The translations under genes were made by a program, and so were the position numbers. From Lysobacter sp. BMK333-48F3 (GTDB taxonomy: Bacteria; Pseudomonadota; Gammaproteobacteria; Xanthomonadales; Xanthomonadaceae), in contig NZ_JAIHOO010000001.1 in NCBI RefSeq assembly GCF_019733395.1, positions 1,054,001-1,118,000 of the forward strand: DNA of 64,000 bases. The letters run 5' to 3'. The notes under the pieces were generated by a model. That model had not been told where the DNA came from, searched no databases, and was given only the letters and a program-made list of their open reading frames with translations. Positions 44,472 to 52,835 of the stretch are shown in pieces; within the stretch, counting starts at the first letter, position 1, and each line of letters begins with the position of its first letter.

Positions 44472-44894
44472 ATGCTCTGGAAACGAATAGCAAAATTCTC
44501 TGCTGCACTGCTGCTGGCACAAGGGGCGATCGGGTTCTTCGAGGGATCGTTGATGCCTACCGTTCCCAGTCCTGAGGAGGCGATCGGCCGCTGGCTGGCG
44601 ACGGCTGCTCTAGGCGCTCTGGCCTCGGCGATCCTGTTCGCCGCGTTCACGGCTAACGGCGGCTCCCGCCCCTGGCTGCAAGCCGGGCTGGCGTTGTTCG
44701 TTTACGTCGTTGCTGATTGCGCTATCGCCACCTTGATGCCGATGCAACTCGGCCGCACTCCGACCATCCAGCACTGGATCGACTTCGCAGTGACGGCCCT
44801 TGGAGCCTCTGTCGGCACGGGGCTGGGCGTTCTAGCGCGCAAACCTCCCGTGCCGGAGCCAGAAGCCGCGCCGTCGCCCCGCAGCTCGGGATAA
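44472..44894 (+). CDS. Membrane protein of unknown function
   Basis: A 140-residue protein with four hydrophobic segments (about 8-26, 40-60, 68-88, 103-122) and a proline- and serine-rich tail. The first helix holds FFEGSLMPTVP, the third GLALFVYVVADCAIA. It lies 111 nt after the small membrane pair and may share a transcript. It converges with the cupin gene (67-nt gap). No family recognised. Confidence 0.65.
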   Translation: MLWKRIAKFSAALLLAQGAIGFFEGSLMPTVPSPEEAIGRWLATAALGALASAILFAAFTANGGSRPWLQAGLALFVYVVADCAIATLMPMQLGRTPTIQHWIDFAVTALGASVGTGLGVLARKPPVPEPEAAPSPRSSG

Positions 44895-44961
44895 GGCCCA
44901 AACCGAAGCCCGGCCTGTTTCGCTAGCGGCTCGATCCGGCTTAGAGCTCGCCCGTAGCCAC

Positions 44962-45309
44962 TCAAAGCGGAGCGATCTGCTTGTCGCTTTCTTCTCCGGC
45001 GGACGGATGCAGATGCACCGCCAGCCACAACGCCCCCTGCGACACCCGGCGCACGCTGTGCGGCGTTCCGGCGGGCAGGAACAGGTGATCGCCGGCGCGC
45101 AGCTCGACCGATTCGCCCGCGACTTCCAGCGTCGCCTCGCCCTGCAGCAGCGCCACCCATTCGTCCTGGGGCTGCACGTATTCGGTCGGCTCGATCGCCG
45201 CGGAGCTGAGGATCCGCTCTACCACCAGGTTGCGGTGGCTCAGCAGGGCTTCGAAGCGCTCGCCCTCCTCGGGCGCTGGCGCGCCGGCGAACAAGTTGCC
45301 GATCTTCAT
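44962..45309 (-). CDS. Small cupin-domain protein
   Basis: A 115-residue single-cupin protein. The first cupin motif is around EWVALLQGEATLEVAGESVELRAGDHLFLPAGTPHSVRR (about 57-95), with metal-ligand candidates Glu and His there. Metal binding and a small-molecule role are likely; the substrate is unknown. The start at 45309 gives the full beta-barrel. It is divergent from the membrane protein gene at 45594. Confidence 0.8.
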   Translation of the reverse strand: MKIGNLFAGAPAPEEGERFEALLSHRNLVVERILSSAAIEPTEYVQPQDEWVALLQGEATLEVAGESVELRAGDHLFLPAGTPHSVRRVSQGALWLAVHLHPSAGEESDKQIAPL

Positions 45310-45593
45310 GTCGTATCGCTCCGCTGCGCCCGTCGTCGTGCGCGATCTTCTACCGCAACGCCCCGGCAACGGCAACGAACCCATCGCGTCTCCTCCCTTT
45401 GTAGAGGCAGGGGGGATTTGCTTTCGCTCCCCAAGGCCGCCGAGACGACCCGCGGCCTGCCACCCCATCGCCCCTCTGGCCGCCCCCGCCCACCCGGGCC
45501 GTTGGAACACACGTCGGCCGCATGCAGCGAATACGGCCGAGCCGGATCGCCCCCACCGAACGGCCCACCGACGAGTTCCGCCCAGGCCCCCTC

Positions 45594-46052
45594 ATGGACG
45601 ACGACAAACTGCGCACCGAATTGCAGGCCGAGTATCTCTACTTGCAGAAGGTCATCGAGGACTTCGACGCCCGCGCGTTGACCATCAAGGCCTGGAGCGT
45701 GACGTTCGGCCTGAGCGCCGTCGCCGGCGCTTTCGCCAGCAACGCCCGGGAAGTGTTGCTCGTCGCCGCGCTCAGCGCCCTGGCGTTCTGGTTTCTGGAA
45801 GCGATGTGGAAGTCGCTCCAGCTCGGCTACGTCGAGCGCAGCCTGGCGATCGAGCAGCATCTTCGAAACGCGGCGCCGGTCGCCGCGCCGTTCCAGATCG
45901 GCACGGCCTGGAAGACGTACTGGGACCAGCGTGGACGCGCGATGTGGGCGCGCACCCTGTGGTGGCCGCATGTCGCCTTCCCGCACGCCCTGGTCGCGGC
46001 CGCCGGCGCGCTGCTGTACCTGCTTTCGGGATACGGCGCGGTCGAACTCTAG
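45594..46052 (+). CDS. Small membrane protein
   Basis: A 152-residue protein. An N-terminal helical, charged region (LQAEYLYLQKVIEDFDARAL) precedes two or three membrane helices (about 36-55, 59-75 and 130-148). No known family is apparent. Upstream in-frame sequence to 45522 is less protein-like, so I prefer MDDDKLRTELQ at 45594. It is divergent from the cupin gene. Confidence 0.7.
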   Translation: MDDDKLRTELQAEYLYLQKVIEDFDARALTIKAWSVTFGLSAVAGAFASNAREVLLVAALSALAFWFLEAMWKSLQLGYVERSLAIEQHLRNAAPVAAPFQIGTAWKTYWDQRGRAMWARTLWWPHVAFPHALVAAAGALLYLLSGYGAVEL

Positions 46053-46525
46053 CGCGGCCTTGCGCGGCCGATCGGCCGGTCGTACTCGATCTGCGGCCCG
46101 AACACAGCGCGATCTACAGGTCTATCGCGACGCCCCGGACTTTGTTCGAAACCGGGCTTTTTCCCGGATTTTTCCGAAACGGATAACGCGGTCACAGGGT
46201 GCGGCACGAGCGCGCGCGACCCGCGACGAACTGTGATGCCGCCAAGGGAAAACTTCCGTGGCGCAGCATTAGATTCCAACGACACCGGTCGTTTCGCGGC
46301 GACCCGGCGCACGCCGCCCGGGGACCGAACGTCCGGCGATTCCGTTGCAGCAAGACCCGCGTCCGACCGACGGATCCCGTCCCGGGTCCGCGACGAGCGC
46401 GGGCGGACGCCAGCGGCACAAGCCGGCCATCGCGGCCGCGGGCCGAGGGCGCGGCACGACGCTCCGCGGGCGGACTTCGCACGGCGGGCGCGACATCCAC
46501 CGTCAGAAGAGGCTGCGATTCACCC
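46053..46525. other. Intergenic region upstream of the glycolipid operon
   Basis: About 470 bases with no credible gene. A possible short terminator (5-bp stem CCGGG/CCCGG at 46152-46167, then ATTTTT) would end the preceding membrane-protein transcript. The region after it must contain the promoter of the glycosyltransferase/acyltransferase operon. Confidence 0.5.
46152..46173 (+). terminator. Short hairpin plus T run
   Basis: CCGGG (46152-46156) and CCCGG (46163-46167) around a T-rich loop, followed by ATTTTT (46168-46173). The only intrinsic-terminator-like structure with a T run that I saw in this part. The stem is short, so confidence is modest. Confidence 0.4.
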
Positions 46526-47851
46526 ATGAGCACGCGGGCGCCGATCGCCATCTTCACCATCGGAACCCAGGGCGACATCCGTCCCCTGGTCGCGCTCGGA
46601 CGCGGGCTGCGCAGCGCGGGCTACCCGGTGCGCATCGTCACCAGCGACAACTTCGCCGAGCTGGTGCGCGGCGCGGGGCTGGAGCACTACCCGCTGACCA
46701 GCGATTTCCACGCCATGCTCCACGCCGACCGCAGCATCGCCGACCGCGGCCTGGACATGCGCGAAATGGCGCGCGTGTTCCGCCGCCAGTACGCGCAGTG
46801 GGCGCGCAGCTGGGTCGCCGAAGGGCGCGCGGCGATCGAAGGCGCCGGGCTGCTGATCGGGGTCGGCAACAGCACCTTGCTGGCCAAATCCCTGGCCGAG
46901 GCCCACGGCATCCCGTTCGCCGCCGCGCAGCTGCAGCCGCTCACCCCGTCGCGGCTGGTGCCGCCGGTGGTGCTGGCCGGCAAGAAACGCAACCTGCCGC
47001 CGCTGCTCAACGTCGCCAGCTATCACCTGTTGCGTCACCTGGTCTGGCATGTGATGAAGCCGGCGCTCAACGACATCGTGCGGCCCCAGCTCGGGCTGAA
47101 GAAATATCCCTGGTACGGCCCGTACTACCGCAATGCCGACACCCGGGTGGTCTACGGCTTCAGCCGCCACGTCTCGCCGCGCCCGGCCGACTGGCCGCAG
47201 AACGTGCAGATCGCCGGCTACTGGTTCCTGGACGACGCCGGCTGGCAGCCCTCGCCGGAACTGCAGGCGTTTCTCGCCGCCGGACCGAAACCGGTCTACA
47301 TCGGTTTCGGCAGCATGGTCTCCAGCGACGCGACCCAGTTCACCCAGACCGTCGTCGACAGCGTGCGCAAGAGCGGTCGGCGCGCGGTTCTGGCCACCGG
47401 CTGGGGCGGACTGGACCATCCCGACGGCGCGCTCGACGAGCAGATCTTCTTCATCCGCCAGGCGCCGCACGACCGCCTGTTCCCGTTGATGTCGGCGGCG
47501 GTGCACCACGGCGGCGCCGGCACCACCGCGGCGGCGGCGCGCGCCGGCATCCCTTCGATCATCGTGCCCTTCTACGGCGACCAGCCGTTCTGGGCCCATT
47601 CGCTCAACGCCCTGGGCGCCGGTCCGGCCGCGCTCGACCGCAACCGGCTCGACGCCGACATCCTGGCCGACGCGCTGGAACAGGCGCACGACGTGCCGAT
47701 GCAGCAGGCCGCGGCCGCGCTGGGCGAGCGCATCCGCGCCGAGGACGGCGTGGCCGAGGCGATCCGCCACCTGCGCAGTTGGGGCCTGCTGGAGCCGGCC
47801 GTGGAAGAGCGCGGCAAGGCGTCCCTGCAATGGTTGGGGAACACCGCATGA
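46526..47851 (+). CDS. UGT/MGT-type glycosyltransferase (GT1, RhlB-like)
   Basis: A 441-residue GT-B glycosyltransferase. The N-terminal acceptor domain begins TIGTQGDIRPLVALGRGL (about 11-28). The donor-binding C-terminal domain has AAVHHGGAGTTAAAARAG (about 325-340) and PFYGDQPFWA (about 348-357), as in RhlB, MGT and glycopeptide/sterol glycosyltransferases. It should transfer a sugar from a nucleotide sugar to a lipid or polyketide-like acceptor. It is the first gene of a four-gene operon with two acyltransferases and a GT2 enzyme, which suggests an acylated glycolipid. The start at 46526 fits the family. The next gene overlaps by 4 nt (ATGA). Confidence 0.88.
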   Translation: MSTRAPIAIFTIGTQGDIRPLVALGRGLRSAGYPVRIVTSDNFAELVRGAGLEHYPLTSDFHAMLHADRSIADRGLDMREMARVFRRQYAQWARSWVAEGRAAIEGAGLLIGVGNSTLLAKSLAEAHGIPFAAAQLQPLTPSRLVPPVVLAGKKRNLPPLLNVASYHLLRHLVWHVMKPALNDIVRPQLGLKKYPWYGPYYRNADTRVVYGFSRHVSPRPADWPQNVQIAGYWFLDDAGWQPSPELQAFLAAGPKPVYIGFGSMVSSDATQFTQTVVDSVRKSGRRAVLATGWGGLDHPDGALDEQIFFIRQAPHDRLFPLMSAAVHHGGAGTTAAAARAGIPSIIVPFYGDQPFWAHSLNALGAGPAALDRNRLDADILADALEQAHDVPMQQAAAALGERIRAEDGVAEAIRHLRSWGLLEPAVEERGKASLQWLGNTA

Positions 47852-49185
47852 CCGGCGCGGACCGGACCGCGTCGCCCGATGCCGCGCAGGCCCTGCAGCG
47901 GCCGCTGAGCCTGTTCGAGCGCGGCATGTACCTGGAAGGCCAGGTGCCGGTGGCGATCGTGATTCCGGCGCGCATCGAGGGCCGGCTGGACGAGGCGCGC
48001 CTGCGCCGCGCCCTGGCCCGGATCCAGGCCAAGCACCCGGTGTTGCGCAGCGTGGTGGAGGCCGTCGACGGCCGGCCCTGGTTCAAGGAGCAACGACCGG
48101 CGCCGCCGATTCCGCTGCGCGTGGTCGAGCGCGACGACGACCAGCGTTGGGAACGCGAAAGCGAACTCGAGCGCAATCGTCTGTTCGCCGCCGAGCGCGA
48201 ACCGCTGGTGCGGGTCGTCCTGGTGCGCGGGGCCGACGCGAGCGAACTGCTGCTGACCTGCCATCACTGCGTCTGCGACGGCGTTTCGGTGCTGACCCTG
48301 CTGCGCGAACTGCTGCTGTTGTGCGACGACCCGGAGCGCGACATCGGCCGCCACGACGCGATGCCGCCGGTCGACGCCTTGCTGCCCGATTCCGTGCTCG
48401 GCGACGGCGCGATCCGGCGCCGGCTGCGCTGGAAGACGGTCCTGTTCAACCTGTGGGTGCGCACGCGCCGGATCGGCCCCGCGGTCGGCTATGGCCCGGT
48501 CTACAGCACCCGCTGGCAGTTGGACGCCGCCGACTACCGCGCCCTGGCCGAACGCTGCCGGCAGGAACAGGTCACCGTGTTCAACGTCGTCGGCCTGGCG
48601 CTGATGCTGAGTTTCCGCGACATCCTGGGCAAGCAGGCGATCGAGCAGTTCTCGCTGCCGGTCGACGTGCGCCGGTTCCTGCCCAAGCTCGGCGCCGATT
48701 CGCTGTTCGCGATGGCGCCGACCATCCAGCTGTCGCCGGCGATCGCCACCGGCTTCGGCGGCGACGAGGGCGAGTACTGGACCGTCGCCCGCGGCATGCG
48801 CAAGGACATCGACGCCAAGATCGGCGAGCTCGGCCCGCAGGTGCACGAGAACCTGCTCGGCATGGAGCGCGTGCACGCCCTGTTCGACCGCCTGATCGCC
48901 TATTCGCGCTCGCGCCGCGGCGGCCGCGGCGTCACCCTGTCCTACCTGGGCAAGCTCGACCTGGCGCGCGATTACGGCGATTTCCGGCTCAAGGCGGTGC
49001 TCAGCCCGACCGCGGCGCTGGCGCCGACCCCGGCCAACCTGGTCACCATCGTCGCCGACCAGGACGTGCTCGATTTCGCCCTGACCTCGGACGAACAGTC
49101 GCTGCCGCGCGCGCAGGCCGAGGCGATCCGCGACCGCACCCTGCAACGGCTGCGCCGGCTGGCGCAGCGGGAGACCGACGCATGA
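47848..49185 (+). CDS. Condensation-domain/PapA-like acyltransferase, copy 1
   Basis: A 445-residue protein of the chloramphenicol-acetyltransferase-like/condensation superfamily. The catalytic HHCVCDG (139-145) is intact (HHxxxDG). A PapA-type N-terminal start, EGRLDEARLRRALARIQAKHPVLRSVVE, is evident and the C-terminal half has the latch-like region with SYLGKLDLARDYGDF. It would move an acyl group from a CoA or carrier-protein thioester onto a hydroxyl, probably of a sugar. The coding start overlaps the GT1 stop; its stop overlaps the GT2 start. No carrier-protein or synthetase gene is near, so the acyl donor is probably CoA. The acyl chain and acceptor are unknown. Confidence 0.85.
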   Translation: MTGADRTASPDAAQALQRPLSLFERGMYLEGQVPVAIVIPARIEGRLDEARLRRALARIQAKHPVLRSVVEAVDGRPWFKEQRPAPPIPLRVVERDDDQRWERESELERNRLFAAEREPLVRVVLVRGADASELLLTCHHCVCDGVSVLTLLRELLLLCDDPERDIGRHDAMPPVDALLPDSVLGDGAIRRRLRWKTVLFNLWVRTRRIGPAVGYGPVYSTRWQLDAADYRALAERCRQEQVTVFNVVGLALMLSFRDILGKQAIEQFSLPVDVRRFLPKLGADSLFAMAPTIQLSPAIATGFGGDEGEYWTVARGMRKDIDAKIGELGPQVHENLLGMERVHALFDRLIAYSRSRRGGRGVTLSYLGKLDLARDYGDFRLKAVLSPTAALAPTPANLVTIVADQDVLDFALTSDEQSLPRAQAEAIRDRTLQRLRRLAQRETDA

Positions 49186-50195
49186 GCGAGTCCCAGGCCG
49201 ACTCCGCGGCGCTGCCGGCCGCTGTCGCCGCGCAGCCCTCGCCGTCGCCCGCGCTGGACGACGACACCGCCGGGACGACCGTGTTCGGGCTGATCTTCGT
49301 GCTCTACCAGCCCACCGCCGAGTTCGTGCGCAACCTCGACAAGGCGCGCGCGCAGTGCCGGCACGTGGTCGCGGTCGACAACTCGCCGCAGATCGATCCG
49401 GAACTGCACGAGGCCCTGCGCCGCGGCGGTACCACGGTGATCGCCAACCACAACCGCGGCGGCTTGGCCGGGGCCTACAACCGCGGCACCGAGGCGCTGC
49501 TGGCGCAAGGCTGCGAGGTGGTGTTCCTGCTCGACCAGGACTCCGATATCGCCGAGGACTTCTTCGCCGACATGATGCGCGCCTGCGCCGAAACCGGCAG
49601 CCGCACCTTCCTGATCGGCCCGAAGATCTACGAGATCAACCTCGGCAAGTGCATGCCCTCGATCCCGCCGGGCCGGCGCTTCCCCAAGCCGCGGCGCATC
49701 GACGACGAGCCGCAGGGCCTGTTCCCGTCGCTGTTCGTGATCTCCTCCGGCTCGGCATTCTCGGCCGAGACCTTCCGCCAACTCGGCGCGTTCCGCGAAG
49801 ACTATTTCATCGAGTACATCGACATCGAATACGGTTTGCGCGCCTCCGATCACGGCATTCCGGTGTACATGAACGCCGGCGTGACCATGCGCCAGACCAC
49901 CGGCGCGATCGAACGCCACGGCAAGATGTTCACCACCCACCACGTCGCCTGGCGCCGCTATTACGGCGCCCGCAACGCGGTGCACGCGCTGGGCCTGTAC
50001 CGGCGCAAATGGGCGCTGCACTGGCTGCCGGGCCTGCTGGCCGTGCACCAGTCGGTCTGCGTGCTGCTGTTCGAACCGCGCAAGCTGGCCAAGGTCGCGG
50101 CGATCTGGTGCGGCTACCTCGACGGCCTGTTCGGCCGGCTGGGCACCTTCGAAAGCCGCCACCCGCGCATCCACGCCTTCTGCACCCGGCGCTGA
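49182..50195 (+). CDS. GT2-family (rhamnosyltransferase-type) glycosyltransferase
   Basis: A 337-residue GT-A fold enzyme. The N-terminal nucleotide-binding fold starts TVFGLIFVLYQPT; HNRGGLAGAYNRGTEALLAQG and LLDQDSDI (DQD at 118-120) give the typical DXD-type metal motif, and EDYFIEYIDIEYGLRA is the second acidic motif. It resembles the GT2 rhamnosyltransferases of O-antigens and rhamnolipid-like glycolipids. It overlaps the previous acyltransferase gene by 4 nt, and is followed after 36 nt by the second acyltransferase. It should add the second sugar of the glycolipid. The actual sugar is unknown. Confidence 0.9.
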   Translation: MSESQADSAALPAAVAAQPSPSPALDDDTAGTTVFGLIFVLYQPTAEFVRNLDKARAQCRHVVAVDNSPQIDPELHEALRRGGTTVIANHNRGGLAGAYNRGTEALLAQGCEVVFLLDQDSDIAEDFFADMMRACAETGSRTFLIGPKIYEINLGKCMPSIPPGRRFPKPRRIDDEPQGLFPSLFVISSGSAFSAETFRQLGAFREDYFIEYIDIEYGLRASDHGIPVYMNAGVTMRQTTGAIERHGKMFTTHHVAWRRYYGARNAVHALGLYRRKWALHWLPGLLAVHQSVCVLLFEPRKLAKVAAIWCGYLDGLFGRLGTFESRHPRIHAFCTRR

Positions 50196-50231
50196 CCCGG
50201 CGCGCGTGCCCGTCCCGATACGAGGTCGACG

Positions 50232-51527
50232 ATGAAGCGCAAGATGTCCACGATCGAACGCATGATCGACGGCAACGTGGTGTTCGCGGTCACCCTGGCC
50301 GGCGACCTGGACGAGTCCCGGCTGCGCGCGGCGATCGACCGGGTCCAGGCCAAGCACCCGGCGCTACGGATGCTGATCCGCGAGCAAGGCGGTGCCCTCC
50401 TCTACGAGATGGACTGCGCGCCGCCGGTGCCGCTGCGCATCGTCGAAGGCGTCGATCACGAAACCCATGCCCGCGAATGGCGCCACGAGGCCTACGCGCC
50501 CTTCGTCCACGAGCTGCCGCAGCTGCGCCTGACCTGGCTGCGCTCGGACGAGGAGCACGAGCTGCTGATCGCCGCCACCCACCGCATCTGCGACGGCATG
50601 AGCCAGCTGACCATCGTCCGCGAGTTGCTCGACGGGCTGGAATCCGGGCAGGCGCTGGTGCCCTATCGGGCCATCACCCCGACCGACGTGATCGGCGACT
50701 TCGACGACGGCAAGCGCTGGAAGCGGCGCGCCGCCGCCTGGCTGATCAACGCCGTATTCGCCCTGCTGCCGCCTACGCGCCGGCCGGTCGACAAGCACGA
50801 ACTGCACATCCACTGGAGCGTCGGCGCCGAGCTCACCGAGGCCCTGCGCCGGCGTTGCAAGGCCGAGGCCGTGTCCTTGCACACCGCGCTGCTGCTGGCC
50901 CTCAGCCAGGCCCAGCAGGCCACCTTGCAGCGCAAGATGCCGGACTGGATCGAAAGCCCGATCGACGCCCGTCGCGAACGCCTGTCCATGCTCAAGAGCG
51001 ACATGCTGTTCTTCGGCGGCGGCAGCTTCAAGGTGCCGGCGCGGCAGAGCGCCGACCCGGATTTCTGGAGCGCCGCGCGCGAACTCAACCGCCACATCCT
51101 GCAGCAGGTCGCCCAGGGCATCGACGACATCCCAGGTAAGTACCAGTTCTGCGAAATGATCCGCCCGCCCTCGCAGGCCAAGATCCGCACGCTGGTGCGG
51201 CTCGGCGATGCGATCAGCCGCAACCGCAACTGGAACCTGTTTTCGTTCTCCAACCTCGGCAACATCCAGTTGCTGCAACCCGGCTCGCCGCTGCGCGTGC
51301 GCCGGCTGCGGATCTATGTGCACTCCTTCGCCAGCCGCGTGCTCGGGGTGATCGCCTACACCTTGAACGGCGAACTGAACTTCATGTACACCGGCGACGA
51401 CCAGTGCCTGAGCCGGCCGGAAGCCGATGCCCTGCGGGCGGCGTTCATGGCCCAGTTGGAGGCCTGCCTGGCCCAGGACAGCACGCTCGTGCCAACGCAG
51501 GACGCTTTGGACGCCGAGGCCGCCTAG
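50232..51527 (+). CDS. Condensation-domain/PapA-like acyltransferase, copy 2
   Basis: A 431-residue protein of the same superfamily as the enzyme two genes upstream, with LDESRLRAAIDRVQAKHPALRMLIRE at the start. The motif is THRICDG (116-122): the catalytic His and Asp remain, but the first His of HHxxxDG is Thr. Relatives with altered first His can still be active. Together with copy 1 it suggests that two different positions, or two acyl chains, are modified. It lies 36 nt after GT2 and is the last gene of the operon. The convergent Imm5-like gene begins 21 nt later. Activity is inferred, not proven. Confidence 0.83.
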   Translation: MKRKMSTIERMIDGNVVFAVTLAGDLDESRLRAAIDRVQAKHPALRMLIREQGGALLYEMDCAPPVPLRIVEGVDHETHAREWRHEAYAPFVHELPQLRLTWLRSDEEHELLIAATHRICDGMSQLTIVRELLDGLESGQALVPYRAITPTDVIGDFDDGKRWKRRAAAWLINAVFALLPPTRRPVDKHELHIHWSVGAELTEALRRRCKAEAVSLHTALLLALSQAQQATLQRKMPDWIESPIDARRERLSMLKSDMLFFGGGSFKVPARQSADPDFWSAARELNRHILQQVAQGIDDIPGKYQFCEMIRPPSQAKIRTLVRLGDAISRNRNWNLFSFSNLGNIQLLQPGSPLRVRRLRIYVHSFASRVLGVIAYTLNGELNFMYTGDDQCLSRPEADALRAAFMAQLEACLAQDSTLVPTQDALDAEAA

Positions 51528-51548
51528 GGCTGATCGCCGGTCCGACGG

Positions 51549-52082
51549 TCAGCCGCGCAGCGCGGCATCGAGACGATGGATCAGCACCGCCCTCGCGCCC
51601 TGGGCCGGCGCCGGCGCGGGCAACCTGCGCACTGCCTCGCGGACTCGCTCCGGCACCTGTTCGATCGCCCAACCCAACGCGGCGTCCAACGCCGCGGCGT
51701 CCGCGCCAGCCGCCAGCGCCTGCGCCTGCGCCGCATAGGCCGCCGGCCCGAGAATGTGGTTGAGCTGATGCGCGCTGGCGATCGGATGGGTATAGGCGGC
51801 CGCCGCCGCGAGCGAGGCCGCGCGCGCGGCGGCCTGGGCCACGGGATCGCCCGCTTCGCGCGCCGCGACGTGAGCGGCCCAGCTCAGGCTGCGCAGCCGC
51901 GCCGTGCGTCGTTCGCCGGCGGCGAACTCGCGCGCCGCCGCGATCGCCGCGCGCGGCCGCGCATCGCCCGGCACCGCCGCTTCGAACAGCGGCAGCGCAC
52001 GCTGCGCGCAGTCGGCGCCCCAGCGCGCGATCTGGCGCAGGTCGTCGAGATCCAGCAGCGCGCGCGGCGATGGGGCATCCAT
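51549..52082 (-). CDS. Imm5-like putative immunity protein
   Basis: A 177-residue helical, alanine-rich protein. ALLDLDDLRQIARWGADCAQRALPLFE, AAREFAAGERRTARLRSLSWAAHVAAREAG and AAYTHPIASAHQLNHILGPAAYAAQA are the features of the Imm5-like family linked to polymorphic-toxin immunity. No toxin gene is next to it, so either it is an orphan or the function differs. ATG at 52082 gives the family N-terminus. It converges with the glycolipid operon. Confidence 0.65.
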   Translation of the reverse strand: MDAPSPRALLDLDDLRQIARWGADCAQRALPLFEAAVPGDARPRAAIAAAREFAAGERRTARLRSLSWAAHVAAREAGDPVAQAAARAASLAAAAAYTHPIASAHQLNHILGPAAYAAQAQALAAGADAAALDAALGWAIEQVPERVREAVRRLPAPAPAQGARAVLIHRLDAALRG

Positions 52083-52299
52083 TTCAAACCTCTGCCGCGG
52101 CGGCGAAGCACTGCGATCCGGCTGCGCAGTGTACTGCGTTCGATGCGCCCCTTCGCCGCGCGGAAACGTTCGTGCGTTCGCAGCGAAACCACCGGGAAAA
52201 CGACCGAATACGGGGCCGATCATCGATGCTAGTCCACGTCACAAAGCCTTAATCGCAATCGGCGGACGATCCGACAGGATCTCCGTCGGGCCCACCCGC

Positions 52300-52755
52300 A
52301 TGGCCGCCAACGCCCCCAACACCAGGATCGAGCAGTTCTTCCGCCGCTATCAACGCTGTTTCCAGCGCGCCCTGGACGACCCTCACGACGTCGACACCGA
52401 CGCGGTGACCGGGGCCTTCGCCGACTACTTCGTCCAGTCCAGCCCGGCCGGCGTGTACGGCGGCAAGAACGGGTTGAAGTTCAAGTTCATGATCGGCCGC
52501 GGCTTCGCCCGGTATCGCAAGATCGGCATGACCTCGATGGCGATCGCCAAGATCGAGACCACGCCGCTGGACCCGGCGCATGCGCTGGCCAAGGTGAATT
52601 GGGACTCGCGCTACCGCAGGCGCAAGGACGGCGCCGAAGTGCGGATCGTGTTCGCCAACCTCTACTTCCTGCGCCTGCGGCCGGGCAAGCCGAAAATCTT
52701 CGGCTATGTCACCGGCGACGAAGCGGCGCTGCTGAAGAAGCACGGCCTGAGTTGA
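52300..52755 (+). CDS. Small SnoaL/NTF2-like protein
   Basis: A 151-residue protein. An N-terminal helix (RIEQFFRRYQRCFQRALDD), then AFADYFVQSSPAGVYGG, strands with ALAKVNWDSRYRRRKDG and RIVFANLYFLRLRPG, and a C-terminal tail fit an NTF2-like/SnoaL fold. The role is unknown. It has no signal sequence. The start at 52300 was chosen by fold; a 5' extension is less plausible. It is divergent from the Imm5-like gene. Confidence 0.7.
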   Translation: MAANAPNTRIEQFFRRYQRCFQRALDDPHDVDTDAVTGAFADYFVQSSPAGVYGGKNGLKFKFMIGRGFARYRKIGMTSMAIAKIETTPLDPAHALAKVNWDSRYRRRKDGAEVRIVFANLYFLRLRPGKPKIFGYVTGDEAALLKKHGLS

Positions 52756-52835
52756 GCGCGGGCAGGCGGGCGGAACAGCAGCGGCGATGCCCTTGCGTCC
52801 CACCGGCGTGAAAGAAGCGCCGCCTCGCGCTCAAA

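Noticed and set aside
45360..45470. Possible scattered intergenic repeat before the cupin gene
   Set aside because: The text looked familiar from related genomes, but there is no second copy in the window, so it cannot be supported from the sequence.
46526..51527. A rhamnolipid operon (rhlABC)
   Set aside because: RhlA is absent and two condensation-type acyltransferases are present. The GT1 and GT2 resemble RhlB and RhlC only at family level.
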